The notes under the pieces are model-generated. The model saw only the letters and a program-made list of their open reading frames with translations. It was not told the DNA's origin and ran no database searches. Source: Megamerina dolium (taxonomy: Eukaryota > Arthropoda > Insecta > Diptera > Megamerinidae). From it: a stretch of 64,000 nt of DNA. The stretch is taken from the NCBI GenBank assembly GCA_963854835.1, contig OY978526.1, forward strand, positions 42,013,140 through 42,077,139. Direction: 5' to 3'. How positions within the stretch are numbered: position 1 is the first letter of the stretch; every line of letters begins with the position of its first letter. Position numbers and translations under genes: made by a program. Shown here piece by piece: positions 9,606 through 22,107 of the stretch.

Positions 9606-11449
9606 TTTTAAGGGGCAATTAAAAAAAAAAAAAAAAAAAATGTTGAAAAAAATAAAAAAAACAAAAATAATAGTTAATTGAGTAATATTTAATATCTCCG
9701 GAATCAAGAAACTGTTGCAATGGTAAGTTGACATTTTTTAATGACACTCCCAATTTAAATCAAAAAACTTTGATTTTTGGACAAAAACCGTAAATTGAAA
9801 AGTGCTATATTTCATGACACTACCCACCCGATTTTTACAATTTCTTAGATTTTTCGCCAAAAAAATTCAAACATTCAGAATATGGGTATCAAACGAAAGA
9901 CGAAGTTCGTGGCAGGTGCGCTAAAACGATACTTTAAAAATTTTCTGAAGAATAAATGACAGAAAGTAAAATTTTAAATTTATCCTTGAAGAAAAACCAA
10001 ATATTTTCACAAAAAGAAAAATTCATGTAAATAGCTGCTACTTTTTTTCTTCAACACAAACATTTTAAATTTGTCATATCAATTGTTACCTCTTTCCTCT
10101 CGTTTGATACCGTTATCAGTGTATTGCGCGAGGTTTTAAAGTAGTTTTTGTTGTTTTTGTGAAAACAAGGTGTGAAAGGTGGCTAATGGTGAAAATCAAT
10201 TTCTCGAATATTTGACATGGTACCAATCTGCTCAGTAGGCTTACCCCTAAGCGATAGAATATACTAGAACATTGCTGGAGAAATTTTGTACCAAAAACTA
10301 GAACAGTGTAATGTAAGGCTTGTTTGAAAACGACAGTATGGTATAATCGTTTGCAAAGGATCGTCGTTCTTTATGCAAAAGCGTGTATAGGTGCATGGGA
10401 GAATTATTATTAAAAATCTACTTAGTATCGCAGCTAAAAATATCGGTGCCAAAAATTAGTTGCTATGGAACAAAAAGTATCTTTTTAGTACTCGCATGCA
10501 TATATCCTTATCAAAACATCGCCAAGCATCCGCATTCGATCGGTCGTATGCACTTACACATGTACATATTCAAGCCCATTTTACGCTAATGGTGGCAATG
10601 TTACATATGAATTTATATCACATGTATCTTCATTTGAGGGGTAAATTTGCAAAACGAGATAAATACATTTGTCAAATTTGCTGGTAAATCGCAAAAGTCT
10701 CTATTAGCTTTACAATGGTTATTGTGCAGTCCTTAGATAGCCATGTTTTATATGAAATATTAAATATTAGATATAAAATTGAGATATTAAGATATTTTAT
10801 AAAAACTAAATCACTCCATAAACCAATATGAGGGATAGAGCGTATATTGGAAATTGGTCGAATCTAGGTCTTATTTAAAGTCTTACCTATTAATGCATAT
10901 TTTTTGAAGGTAAAACAGAAAAAAAAAAAACAAATAAAATGAAATGAATTTATATTGTTTTACTAAGTTACTTCTTTTTGTACTTGGCTCTGTTATACTC
11001 AACATTTGTGGCACGTCGACAGAGAGTTGATTACAATGTCGTGTTGCATTCATTTACAATGCAATGCAGTCAGGCAGCCAGTTGGTGAACACACAACATA
11101 TTCTCAGTGTGGCTGCGTAACAATTGTAATATGACACTAAATATATAACATATATGTATGCATACACATAGTATCATACATGTATGTACTACACAAAATG
11201 AAAAATAAAATTCATATAAAATAAGAAATGTTTTAAGGAAAACCATATATGTATGGTGTGTATGGCTTCCATTCACAGAAAGGGTGAGTAAGACATCAAT
11301 TTAAATTATCCGGTGCTTCCGGTGATTGTGTGAACATACACAGACGCGTCGCACACTCATGTATCGTGGATATACGTATGTCTGTGTCTGCACATACGTT
11401 GTATCATGAACATATTTTATTTAAGCTTGTATGGTGTTTGCATTATATT
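9606..11449. other. AT-rich intergenic DNA with a loose inverted repeat
   Basis: No gene is recognised. A poly-A run follows 9620. GGTATCAAACGA at about 9885 and its complement TCGTTTGATACC at about 10108 form an imperfect inverted repeat around an A-rich centre. That suggests an old repeat whose family I cannot name. Confidence 0.4.
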
Positions 11450-11629
11450 GGGTGTTTTTTTTTTGTAGTAATATTAATTGAACCTATTAGGATACCATGT
11501 TGAAGGAGATGTCCATTTCCATTTCATAGAAAGACTTACTTATGCTTCAACTAAGCTACTTTTTTTTTTAATATCGCTTATCTAAATTAAACAAATTTTC
11601 TGAATAAAATTCTTTATTCAAAAACACCC
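11450..11629. mobile_element. Candidate 180-bp MITE
   Basis: The segment starts GGGTGTTTTT and ends AAAAACACCC, a perfect 10-bp terminal inverted repeat, and the interior is non-coding. The terminus resembles the AAAAAACACC end of the DD41D-type mariner relic ending near 28835, so it could be a deletion derivative of that lineage. The flanks are AT-rich and no clear duplication can be called. Confidence 0.45.
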
Positions 11630-13891
11630 TTTATATACCTACACAGATAATTGTACGTGTGCATGTGCCAGGCATATTTGTTTCTTGCTGCAAATGAGTA
11701 TTTGATTTTAAGCGCAACGTTGTGGAAAATTGAAAACCAAAAAATAAAATACTGTATCTCGACAATAATACGAGAAAAGGAAAAAAAAGCTCATTAAATG
11801 GCGTTGCACAGCAACAACAACAACAACAACAACAACGACAACCCAAGCGCAACAAGGACTAAGCAGATCATATACACATACACCAAGACGTACGTTGATG
11901 TTATTATTCCATTACCAGTTGCGTCGTATGCTAGTTTGTACTCGTAGCTATGTGCTCTGAAGGCGAAGAGACAAAATAGCGTATGAATAGGAAGGCAACA
12001 TGACACATTTATGCATTGCCTGATAAACAAGAGGTGCGTAAAGAAATTTAAGTATAATGTTTGTAAATGCATAAATTCGGTTATTCGGTTATTTCTTATA
12101 ATATTGCAATGTTAAAATTCATTGAAGCGGTCAGTTTTTTTTTTATCTTTTAGCTCAACATTGCTGTAATTTCCACATTACACTGACTGTGTTAGTGATT
12201 ATAAGTAGAATAAATACAGAAATATAAACACGAAATTCGCATTTGTTGCCTATAATATATAGTTACATACTTAAGCTGGTATAAATTATAGATATTCCAT
12301 GCTTCTTTTGGACATTTTATCTACACTGAATCGACTGAAACTGATTCTGATATTGATAATGTTTTATATACTGGAATTATGTTTATGTTGGACACTGTGT
12401 CATTTGCATTAAAGGAATTCGCTAAAAATCAAATAAAACCCTCATTTTTACATTGTACTTTCGGTAGGTCTACATTCTTTCTGTTGATGAGTTATTTATC
12501 TATTGCTTGTATTGATTTTACATTACATAAATTTGATTTACTTTTCACATTTTGCTACAAGTGCAATAGTGCGGCAATGCCACATACCATAAATGCACGA
12601 CCGAACACCGAACAGCTATTCAATTTGCTGATTTTTACACTACAGACCTGTTCAAATATATGTAATGGAATGGGGTAATGAAAGTATGAACAAATTGAAA
12701 ATATTGTAAGGTACAAAAGAAAAAATTGTGCTTCGTCGATTAGACGTGGATAACAATAAAATATGACTAAATATAGAACCGTTAAAAAGGTAATAATAAT
12801 ACTTTTTCCAGCTTTAAGACTTGAGTTGACTTAACTTGACTTTATTATTTTGAGTTTCAATCGACGCTGCAACTGTCATGAACATAACGCAGTTACATGC
12901 AATTTGCAAGTTACCTAAATTGTTCCTGTACTTATCCTTGGTAAATTTTTGGAAAATTTTAAAAATTTTGATTTAAACCGAAAGTCTACTCATATAACCT
13001 TTTATTTATAGGCAGAATTGACAATTGACTGCATTAATAAAATGGTATTCTAAAGTGTAGTAACAAAGAAATAGAAACCGTATTTAAAACTATTGCTGAC
13101 AGAAGAATTCGAATATTGAATTTTTTTTAAACAAAATTTTTGTTATTTAAAGAGTCAATTAAGTACAGATAAACTCTCTCTACTTTTACTACCTTCTTAT
13201 TGTTCTTGATTCTGGTCCCTGAAACACATTGAAGTGAGTATACATTTTTTTTTTATATGGATACATATCGATGCCAAGGAAATAATTTTAAAATATCCAA
13301 AATCAAATGAATAAAACAATGACAAAATAAATAAGTATATTGCAAACAACAAACTGCAAATGATGATGAATTTAAAGTGGCACTTTGTAATATAATTTGA
13401 TAAATATGAAAAATAAACAATTGAATTAATTTTGAAACAATGTATAAATCTAACATAAAATATAAGTACAATGTAGTGCACGTACAATATACAAATATGG
13501 GCTATTCCTAGGCAAAATTGTACATATTTAGCAAAATATTAAAGAATATTTTTTTTTCCGAATATCGCTAAATTATTTAGAACAGACTGTTTGTTTAGCA
13601 TATTTTTATTATGAGTTCGTGTATTTAAGCTTTATTAATGGAAGTTAAAACAAATATTCGGGAACTTTTAATTATTAGTGCTTTCTTAGTACTCAGCTTC
13701 AGTTTTTCTGAGAAATGCCCATATGTGTACACATAAGAATGTACAAGATATTGACATGGATGAAAATACTTCTAAAGAAAAATCCAACTATAAAGCATTT
13801 TCCTTGCATGAATTATCATTTATAAGTATGTACATATACATAAATAAATATATATGTACAGGCATATGAATATGTAGTACATACCTACAAT
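11630..13891. other. AT-rich intergenic DNA
   Basis: It contains a (CAA)n run at 11811-11836 and several T-runs. The open frame 12379-12678 (99 codons) has a biased hydrophobic composition and no recognised motif. No gene is supported. Confidence 0.4.
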
Positions 13892-14149
13892 GTATACTGC
13901 AGGAAATATGTTGAATGTTAGGTTCCATGTCGAGCTATTGCAAAAAATTCAAATAATATTGAAACGAAATGTATGGAACTGTATTTTCGACATTATTGCA
14001 AGAATTTCAGCATTAATGTCGAAACCTAAATTGTCAAAAAATTACGATTTCGCCGAATGTCGAAATGAAACTTTGTTCATATAATAAAATTTTCGACATT
14101 ATTGCAAACAAATTTTGACATTAATTTGTTAAATATCCGTGCAGTATAC
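13892..14149. mobile_element. Candidate 258-bp MITE with internal repeats
   Basis: The ends are GTATACTGCA and its exact complement TGCAGTATAC, a 10-bp perfect inverted repeat that continues weakly inward. The interior repeats TTCGACATTATTGCAA twice (near 13986 and 14092) and has ATTAATGTCGAAA-like complements, so it can fold back on itself. No coding capacity is present. The family is not recognised. Confidence 0.45.
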
Positions 14150-14218
14150 TGAATTTTATGTTACTGTTTATACCGACATATTTGATTGACTTTTGTCAAC
14201 ACAACAACACAAGTTTTA

Positions 14219-15392
14219 CAGTGAAAAGAAATCCATTATTTTTCCATTAGATGGCTTTAGTAATCTGTATCTCGCGCTGTATAAGTGCGATCGGGTTACG
14301 CTACATGGCGTTAGAAAGATAGGGTTTCGTACTAAATAAACTTTTCAGGCAGTTTTGTAATTGCTTTACTCAGTATTGTTTGAGAACGCGTGAAAGATAT
14401 TTTACAGTGTTTCTTCGATAAAGGCGAAAGGCGGTGTCGTCGATTCCGTTCTGGTAATTTTGATATCAAAGATGCACCACGCTCTGGAAGGCCAATTTTC
14501 CAAAATATCAATAAAATAATGGAAATCGTCGAGACTGAGCGTCATGTAAGCACTGTTTCTATTGCCTAGGAACTAAACATTGCACAAAAACCCGTTTGAA
14601 CCATTTAAATAAGGCTGGATACAAAAAGAAGCTCGATGTATGGGTGCTACAAGAGTTAACGCAAAAAAACCTCATAGACCGAATTTCCATCTGCGAATCG
14701 CTGCTGAATCGCAACAAAATCGATCCAATTCTGAAGCGGATAGTTACTGGTGATGAAAAGTGGGTCACTTACGATAACGTTAAGCGAAACCGGTCGTGGT
14801 CGAATCGCGGTAAGCCGGCGCAAACGGTGGGCATGCCAGGATTGACAGTTAGGAAGGTTTTGCTATGTATTCGCTGGGATTGGCAGAGAATCATCTACTA
14901 TGAGCTGCTCCCCTACGGCCAAACTCTCAATTCGGACCTATACTGTCAACAATTGGACCGTCTGAAGGAAGCAATGGCCCAGAAGCGGCCAGCTTTGACC
15001 AATAAGGGAGGAATTGTGTTCCATTAGGACAACGCCAGGCCACTCATATGGATAGAGACTAGCCAAAAGCTCCGGGAGCTTGGTTGGGGGGTTCTTATGC
15101 ATCCACCTTATAGTCTGGACATGGCATCAAGTGAGTACTACCTATTCCTGTCTACGGCGAATGAATTTGCTGGTGAAAAATGCGCCTCAAGAGAAGCTTG
15201 TGAAAATCGATTGTCCCAGTTTTTTTGCCAATAAGGACGAGGGTTCCTATGAGAGTGGCATTAGGAAATTACCTTCAAAATGGCAACAAGTTATCGAACA
15301 AAACGGTGCATATTTAACCTAAATCGGTTCATTCTAACTATGCTAAATAATATCTTCAATTTAATGCAAAAATAATGGATTTCTTTTTACTA
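14219..15392 (+). mobile_element. Mellifera-like mariner, degenerate copy 2
   Basis: The element is bounded by inverted repeats CAGTGAAAAGAAATCC and the complement of TAGTAAAAAGAAATCC, with TA on both outer sides (14217-14218, 15393-15394). The main frame 14596-15027 encodes 143 residues with VTGDEKWVTYDN (first catalytic aspartate) and stops because the glutamine codon of the HQDN motif is TAG at 15025-15027. The remainder continues in other frames to LPSKWQQVIEQNGAYLT near 15322, and the third catalytic position reads glutamate (ASSEYYLF). About 80 bp of the N-terminal region present in copy 1 is missing. The element cannot make a transposase. Closest relative in the window is copy 1 at 7534, and both are assigned to the mellifera subfamily by sequence style. 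Confidence 0.9.
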
Positions 15393-15394
15393 TA

Positions 15395-17397
15395 CCTTAT
15401 ATATTTCACATTGAAGACTAATATTATTAATTTGATTTTTTCTTTTTGTATAGAATCATCATTCACTAAGCCTATATACATATTATTATGTCGCGATGAT
15501 CCTTATGCGTATGTATGTACGTATATGATATTATACATATGCATATTGTTTACGAATTGTTACGAATTTTTACAAATGTGTACGGATTTACGGATGTATA
15601 CTACAAACAACATGAGTTGGCACTAATCGCGAATGGAATACACAGACGATGAGATGGCAAATGTGAATGTCATGATTAAGGATAATTATTGCTTTATGTA
15701 CATTATCTATTCTGCCTGGTAATGTAATCTTCTATATTGATTTTTTTAACTTGAAATACATAATCGCAGCAAACGTTAGCTTACCCTATAGGATATGTTG
15801 ATACAAACACCACTGATTAATCTACATCAGTTGCTAATACGCCATGTGTGCCCATGAGTGATGACAAGCAAAATTGTGTGCCGTTAAAACTGTTGTTGGA
15901 TTAAAAATGATGCGCACATGTAAAGTTTTTAAAATTAAAAACTTTGGATAACAAACTAAAAAATCTTCTCAAAAATGAAATGAGCTTCAAATGAAAGTGC
16001 AAGTTTCACATTAATTTTACATTTATATAGCATGTTTAACATTAATTAATTTAAGTTGTTGGATTTATATACATGCGTATAAATGTCTACTTAATCTTTT
16101 GATTTACATATGATGAGGAGGAAAAATGAATATGCATTCTATATTATTTTTGGCAAAGTTATCGTATGTACATAGCAAAACGTAATTATTGCACCAGTCC
16201 GCAAAAATTATGGTGATAATTCCAAATCGGCTAAACAAAACGAGATATGTAATTGCAAGACCTTCGACATTTGATATTATTGCGAAATTGTAATAAATCT
16301 AATAACCGGTTACTATCATGAAGCTAAAACCACGATTAACAAAGGTTCTAAAAACGTTCTATATTTGTGAGCAATTAAAAGAACGGATTTATCATGCTAG
16401 CAGAAGATCTCCACCGCTGTCGTCGTTTTGGTGGGGAAGATATATCAAGACTACTTTACTACTTTAAAATTGTTCTTAACATTAGTTCTACATAAGAGTA
16501 CCTCGTTGCTAGAATTTTTGTATGTTCACACGAGCAAATTCTTCGTTTCTTACAATATTGTTCGTACTACTTTCTCCATTATAAAGTAGGTGAATGTATA
16601 AGATCAGGTCAGAAAGCGATATTGAGGACACAGAAAGCACTGGGTTTCCGACTATCTTGATTACTTTTGCCTTTATCGCCCTCGACGTTTTTATGATGTT
16701 AGTAAGAGCTTTTCGAATGGCTTTTATGTCCACAGAACATGCTCCTTTCATAGGCAAAAGCATTTTTCTGAATAGGTAAAAGCCGCACATTGATGACTCA
16801 GGTAAATACGAGAAGGGGACACTCAAAATAATAAAATTTAATCGAAAAATCGGTCACAAATGTCGACTTACAGAATTTATTTTATATATTTATATGCATA
16901 CATCTTCACTACAGCATCTAAGTCTCGTCATCTGGCGTTATCGATGGGCGCGACCCCAGTCCTGGTCGTACGGCATGTCACGCACATTATGTGTTTGGCC
17001 CGCTTAGCATTGACAGCGGTAGATGACAAGTACGATGGTTCTCTCTCTCCCTCTCATCTGTTTTTTTTTCATTATCCTCCATTTTCGTGTATTGACTTTA
17101 TAAATCGTTCAAAGAAACGCTGAGTTTGATTACTTTTAAAAGTGGATGAGAGAGAGAAAGAAAGAAATGGGCAAGTCCATACATTTTATTTTTCTGATAT
17201 TTACTCTCTTCTACTCAAAAAAAAAAAAAATAAATATATTTTATATACCGGTGAATTTATATTTAAGAAAATTAGAGTTAGTCTTTCCATAAAAGGATGA
17301 TCGGTGACGGATCGCTTATCGTATAAATTATTGTAGTATATAAAGGAGTTAGGAATAAATGTGTAAGGAAAAACTAAAATATTTTTAACTGATTGTT
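15395..17397. other. AT-rich intergenic DNA
   Basis: No gene is recognised. A minus-strand open frame at 16509-16826 (105 codons) is the longest, but it matches nothing I can name. GA-rich and T-rich runs occur near 17041-17230. Confidence 0.4.
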
Positions 17398-17408
17398 AAT
17401 AACGAGTT

Positions 17409-18055
17409 GTTGTTGTTGTTGTTGTAGCAGAAATACGGAAATGTTAATTGGCGCCAGTGTTGGCGTTGGCATCGTTGTTGTTGTTGATGTCGGTGATGCC
17501 GTTGGCATCGGTGCTGTTGTGATTTACTCCCTCATACAGCGGCAAATTGAGGAAGCTTGCAACATCATGTGGGGCCGTCCACAGGGCCTCAACTCGCAGG
17601 TCCGTAGGATTTGCAGCACATGCGAAGAGGGGATCCACAGTGTGCGGACCAGTATCACGATGTGGGCAAGTGTCCGGAACCGCGGGATTCAAGTGAGCGC
17701 GATAATGCGCCAGAATGCGGGCACAGCCAGATCTAAGCTGTGCGAGAGTGGCTCTGGTCGCCCGCGGAAACTCCCGCTCTCTTGCCGAGATGGGCGGCGG
17801 ACGGCCTCCCAGCACAATGTTGTGCTGAACACTAGTCACCTCCTCCACCATCTCGGTGTGGTCAGATCTCAGCGCCAAACTGTAGTCCGCAGGGTTGTCT
17901 GTTATGATGTCCGCCAGTTATTCGATGTACGACTGCACATTCTTGCGTAGATTTTGTGGTGGCGGTTCTCGCAGCATTAAGTCTCTGTTCGGATGCCCAG
18001 CAACATGGCAGGTATGCACGAACTGTTTGGCAAGCAGTGCATTGTGAGACTTCAC
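17409..18055 (-). mobile_element. Jockey-like LINE, 5'-truncated 3' end
   Basis: Read on the minus strand, this encodes the C-terminal tail of a Jockey-type pol protein. A first part at 18055-17880 has the HPNRDLMLREPPP region and an in-frame TAA near 17918. A 144-codon frame at 17878-17444 then contains RATRATLAQLRSGCARILAHYRAHLNP and CPHRDTGPHTVDPLFACAANPTDL. The latter is the cysteine/histidine tail motif typical of these elements. The frame runs on into an unusual Asn/Asp/Thr-rich end derived from CAA-like repeats. The 3' tail is (CAA)n. A perfect 11-bp duplication AATAACGAGTT flanks it at 17398-17408 and 18056-18066. The plus-strand open frame over the same region is a shadow. Confidence 0.9.
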
Positions 18056-18066
18056 AATAACGAGTT

Positions 18067-19181
18067 AATATTAAGTTAATAACGTTAATAAAGACTAATA
18101 TAGGCTAATTGAATTAGTAAATTCTTCAGCTTTTGTGTATCATTACGAATTAAAAGAAGAAATATTTCTCCATATATTCAATTAATTTAATTCGTCAGTT
18201 TCTAAAGAGAGATTTCAATATCAGCCCTTTCAGTTAACTGAGATAAAGGTTTCGATAATTTTAAAAGGAGAAGCCAACTAACAAATACTTTCTTTCTCAT
18301 CGTTATATACATATATCCATACATAAAAATTCCCAGTGGTGCAACAAAGTGGCTTTGTACATTTACATTTGAGTGTCATTTCATAGTTGATATTGAAGTG
18401 TTACATATTAATCGGAAGGATAGTATTCGATCGCCATAACTGCTGTATTCCATACAGTCTAAACAATATCATTTAAAGCATGAATTAAATGATAAATAAA
18501 GCAAAGTGAATCAAATCGGTAAATCGGTCAGGTATAAAGGTGAGACATTTTGGAAACGCACAGAAATATATAACACAGCGAGCGTAAAAGTGCGTCCGCC
18601 TAAGTCCAGCGAAGTCTTAACATCGTCATCAGCTGCATCTACATAATAATAGCTATTTTCATACTGTGAGTAAAAACTCACACCACATGTAAAACCACTC
18701 ATCTATATGCATATATATCCTCTCCTCTCTATCCTCCTAAACAATAAATTTATATGAATTTTCCAGCCTCATTAACGTCACCGTATATCGTCGGTCTTAT
18801 CATACTCACACCTTTCAAATTCACTTTTCTTACCCCCAAACGGGCATATCTTCACTCTGTGCTTTGTCTTAGCCTACCGTGTAGCATCGTCTGTAACTTA
18901 TTCTGCAGTCGATGTCATTCACTGTAGAAGTACAACAGTTGAAATCTTACAAAAAATAAATTGTCTCACAAAATGTCGTTCCATTTGGCTGCAATATTTG
19001 TAGTGGGTTAAATAATACCCACATACTTACTTCCTTGGTGAAATCAGAGCGTGCGTGACTGAAAATATTTTATTTTTATTTTATTTCTTGTTGAATGATA
19101 TACGCGAAAATATTTCGCTGACATAGTAATGTACAGCTACTCCATTTACTATCACGCAATGTTCTTGTATCTAAGGTGGGG

Positions 19182-19217
<36 letters not shown>

Positions 19218-20382
19218 GGAGTATTACATACATTCTGCAGCATCATTATTCAAGAAGTTTGAACAAATTTGTAAATTGCATGCGAATATTCATCTTTGCA
19301 ATAAAAACAGGAGCTGCAGCAGCAGCAGCAGCCACATCAACAAATGGAACACAATGAATATACGTCAAATACAGTCAAGGTTGTGTGCGCATAGTAGCAT
19401 CACCTGTACTGCTTCTTTCAATAAGCACTGCAAATGGAAGCAGCATAACTGATGGCAATGGAAGTAATAAAAAATTCACTCAAAGCAGCACTCTGACTAT
19501 CATCATAGTCAGATTGAAAACTTTAAGATATGAACACAACTGTGTGTTAGTACGTTTTGATTGCCACATACTGCAAGATATCAGAAACTTATCAAACGGA
19601 GTCACACGTCTTTACCTATACATAACCGAACATAAGAATCAATTTAATGCACGCTTTGTTATCTGAAGAAACATAAGTTAGTGAGTGAAGCTTTTTGAGT
19701 TCATTCATTCTATTCTCCTTTGCAAGCAGTAAAATCAATTTCAATTTTGTGCAGTTGCAGCAACAGCAATATTTTCACTTCCTTTTTTCTTCTTCTTCTT
19801 TCTGTCTTTCAGTTCGTTTTTCCTTTTTGTAAATGTCTTTTATAAATAAATTCGAGATATAGAAATGTGTACCTTACATACCAATGCTGTTGAAAACGTT
19901 AATAAGACGCTTTTTCAAATATCAATATATTTACGATGGAGGTATGTAAGCATATGTGAGGAAGCGAATGAATTTCTATTAGAGTGAAAAATGATATATG
20001 TTACATTCGCAGTAATATGCAGCACGCTACTAAAAAATTAGAGTAACTGTGCGAGAAAAATTGTTAAATTGGCAATTGAAAATTGGAGAAAAACAATCAG
20101 TGAAACCTTGAAAGATAAATTTATGACATTCAAGGTTGCTGAGAGAAATTTTAATTTTGCTACACCGCGAAGAGATAACAAGTTAAATAGGAATCCAATG
20201 TAGACTGATTCGCTATAAGTTCAAGTATCATGGAATAGCTTTTCACACTATTCCAAATACTGACGAAACACATCGATACACGATACACTTTCGACAGTCA
20301 GATAATGGATATCCTGTACTTAACAATATCTGAATTCGGTGACATTGTATACCACTCGTTACTATGACTGACCTTTCTCTCC
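18067..20382. other. AT-rich intergenic DNA with microsatellites
   Basis: It holds a (TA)n run at 19186-19214 and a (CAG)n run at 19314-19332. The open frame 19385-19666 overlaps the end of the simple repeat and has no recognisable motif. No gene is supported. Confidence 0.4.
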
Positions 20383-20900
20383 TGTTTTACACCGAACGGG
20401 TTAATTCGTCTTCATAAATACGAACTGCTGATTTATGGCACAGTGGCATTATTTTCAACAAGTGTTAGTTAGTGCAGAATTAACTGAACTAGAGCCAGAG
20501 TCACGTCGAATGGGTCTTACAATGAACGAGTGCAAAACAAAATACCTGGTGTCAAGGAATAAAGAGCCCCTCCGCAACTACAGTTTTAAAAGAGTAAAGA
20601 AAGCAGAATGAAAATCAATATTATGTAAGTCTTTTTACCAGGCCTCAGATATGCCACTGGAGATTCTAGACTCTTTACCTATGACGAAAGGATGCTTGGA
20701 TTTGTTCAGAGAAAAGATATTCGGAAAATATTTGAATACAATTGCGTCGGCGGCCAGCACCGAGAAATAAGTTGAGTATGAGTATGAGAGTATGAGTTGT
20801 ATGCTGATATTGACATGCTAAACATTGGTGGACGTCGACGAAGGGGAAGACCTAACCTCTGGTGGAAGGACCAAGTACTGGAAAACCGAGTTAGTCCCAC
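20383..20900 (+). mobile_element. RTE-like LINE relic
   Basis: This is a strongly decayed, gapped copy of the region 48480-49310 of the full-length RTE element. Recognisable blocks are CACCGAACGGGTT, GCTGATTTATGGCACAGTGGC, the GTCGAATGGGTCTTAC segment, the GGATGCTTGGA...TTCAGAGAAAAG segment, and GGACGTCGACGAAGGGGAAGA just before the end. It has many indels and stops and no terminal duplication could be defined, so it is much older than the copies at 160 and 46071. Confidence 0.8.
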
Positions 20901-22107
20901 TTTGATTACTGCAAAGTTGCAATTGGAAGCATCAATAAGGCACCCATATACACCTAATACATCTTGGATCCGTCAGTGCACCAATTTAGACTTGGATTTA
21001 GCCGTGCCGTTATCATCAATACGATCATTTAAAGTTTCTTCGGACTCATTCTTATTGGATGAGTCATGAAAATTGGTACATAAGCACATTTTCACCCTCG
21101 ATGGATTTGCGAATAAGCATAATCGGATAAAAACCACGCATGGCTCCAATATGTTGCGCAATATGTTACGCTCAAGAATAGAAAACTATCACACGAAAAC
21201 TTGGCGGCTATAACGCACGATAATTATAAGACATATTCGAAAATTTGTCAACGAAGCACAGTGGCTATGTAGTGCAACAGCAATACTCGAAATGAAATGA
21301 TCAGTGCATAATTGTTGGAATTAACATAGTCGAAAGTTGTAAAAACTATTCGAAGATCATTTAATCACATCCAAAGGGTATAGGTGTACAAGTAAATTAT
21401 ATTACCAACGGAGATACAGTCATAGGCTGAAGGCTATGGGGAACTGTGTCATCATAACTAATTGGTTCATAACTAATTGGTCGCTTGCTGTTTCTCGCTT
21501 CGGTCACACTGTGACATTTACTGTGATATCATTGAGGAGAGTATACACTTCGAGCAGGACTATAGCATCGCGTCACTTACAGCATCTAATATACACTAAT
21601 GTCAGCGTTATTGTCATGAAAAAAGTTAATTTCCTGATACTATCAAACTTCACGATGGAAGTATCAGATTGCATAACAGTTTAATTAACAGGGTGACAAT
21701 ATTATCCGATAGTAAACAATACAGATTATTTGTTTTTGTTTCGGTTTTGATCACACAAGTTTACTGAGTGCAATTAGAGTAGCATAGTAACCAGTAGTAA
21801 ACAATATAAATTATTTGTTTTATTGTGACAATGTGTAGAGAAAAAGAAAGCAATGATTTCTGTAATGGCGACTTTCAGGAGATAAGTATCAATTTCGCTA
21901 ACATTTTATTAACAATGCTACGGATTACTCCTTGGTTCAACTACTGCAGGTTGAAAGTTATATCACATTGATATTCTTTGGTTTTGTATTTCTCTAATGA
22001 TATTGATTTTGACTAAATTCCTTAAAATATAGATATGTTGTTTTTTGCTTTGTCAACACAATCAATATTAAGAAACCTACAAATCATAGTGAATGAATTG
22101 TCATAAA
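20901..22107. other. AT-rich intergenic DNA
   Basis: No gene is recognised. A local direct repeat, AGTAAACAATA(C/T)A(G/A)ATTATTTG, occurs near 21712 and 21803, and a short tandem CATAACTAATTGGTT occurs near 21452. Confidence 0.4.

Noticed and set aside
12379..12678. Possible host exon, 99 codons
   Set aside because: It is rich in Phe, Cys and Leu from AT-rich sequence, with no recognisable family and no paired splice sites.
16509..16826. 105-codon minus-strand frame
   Set aside because: The composition is not obviously random, but no motif, domain or family could be recognised and no splice signals were evident.
17393..17950. 185-codon plus-strand frame beginning with a run of cysteines
   Set aside because: It is antisense to the Jockey-like pol tail and starts inside its (CAA)n tail.
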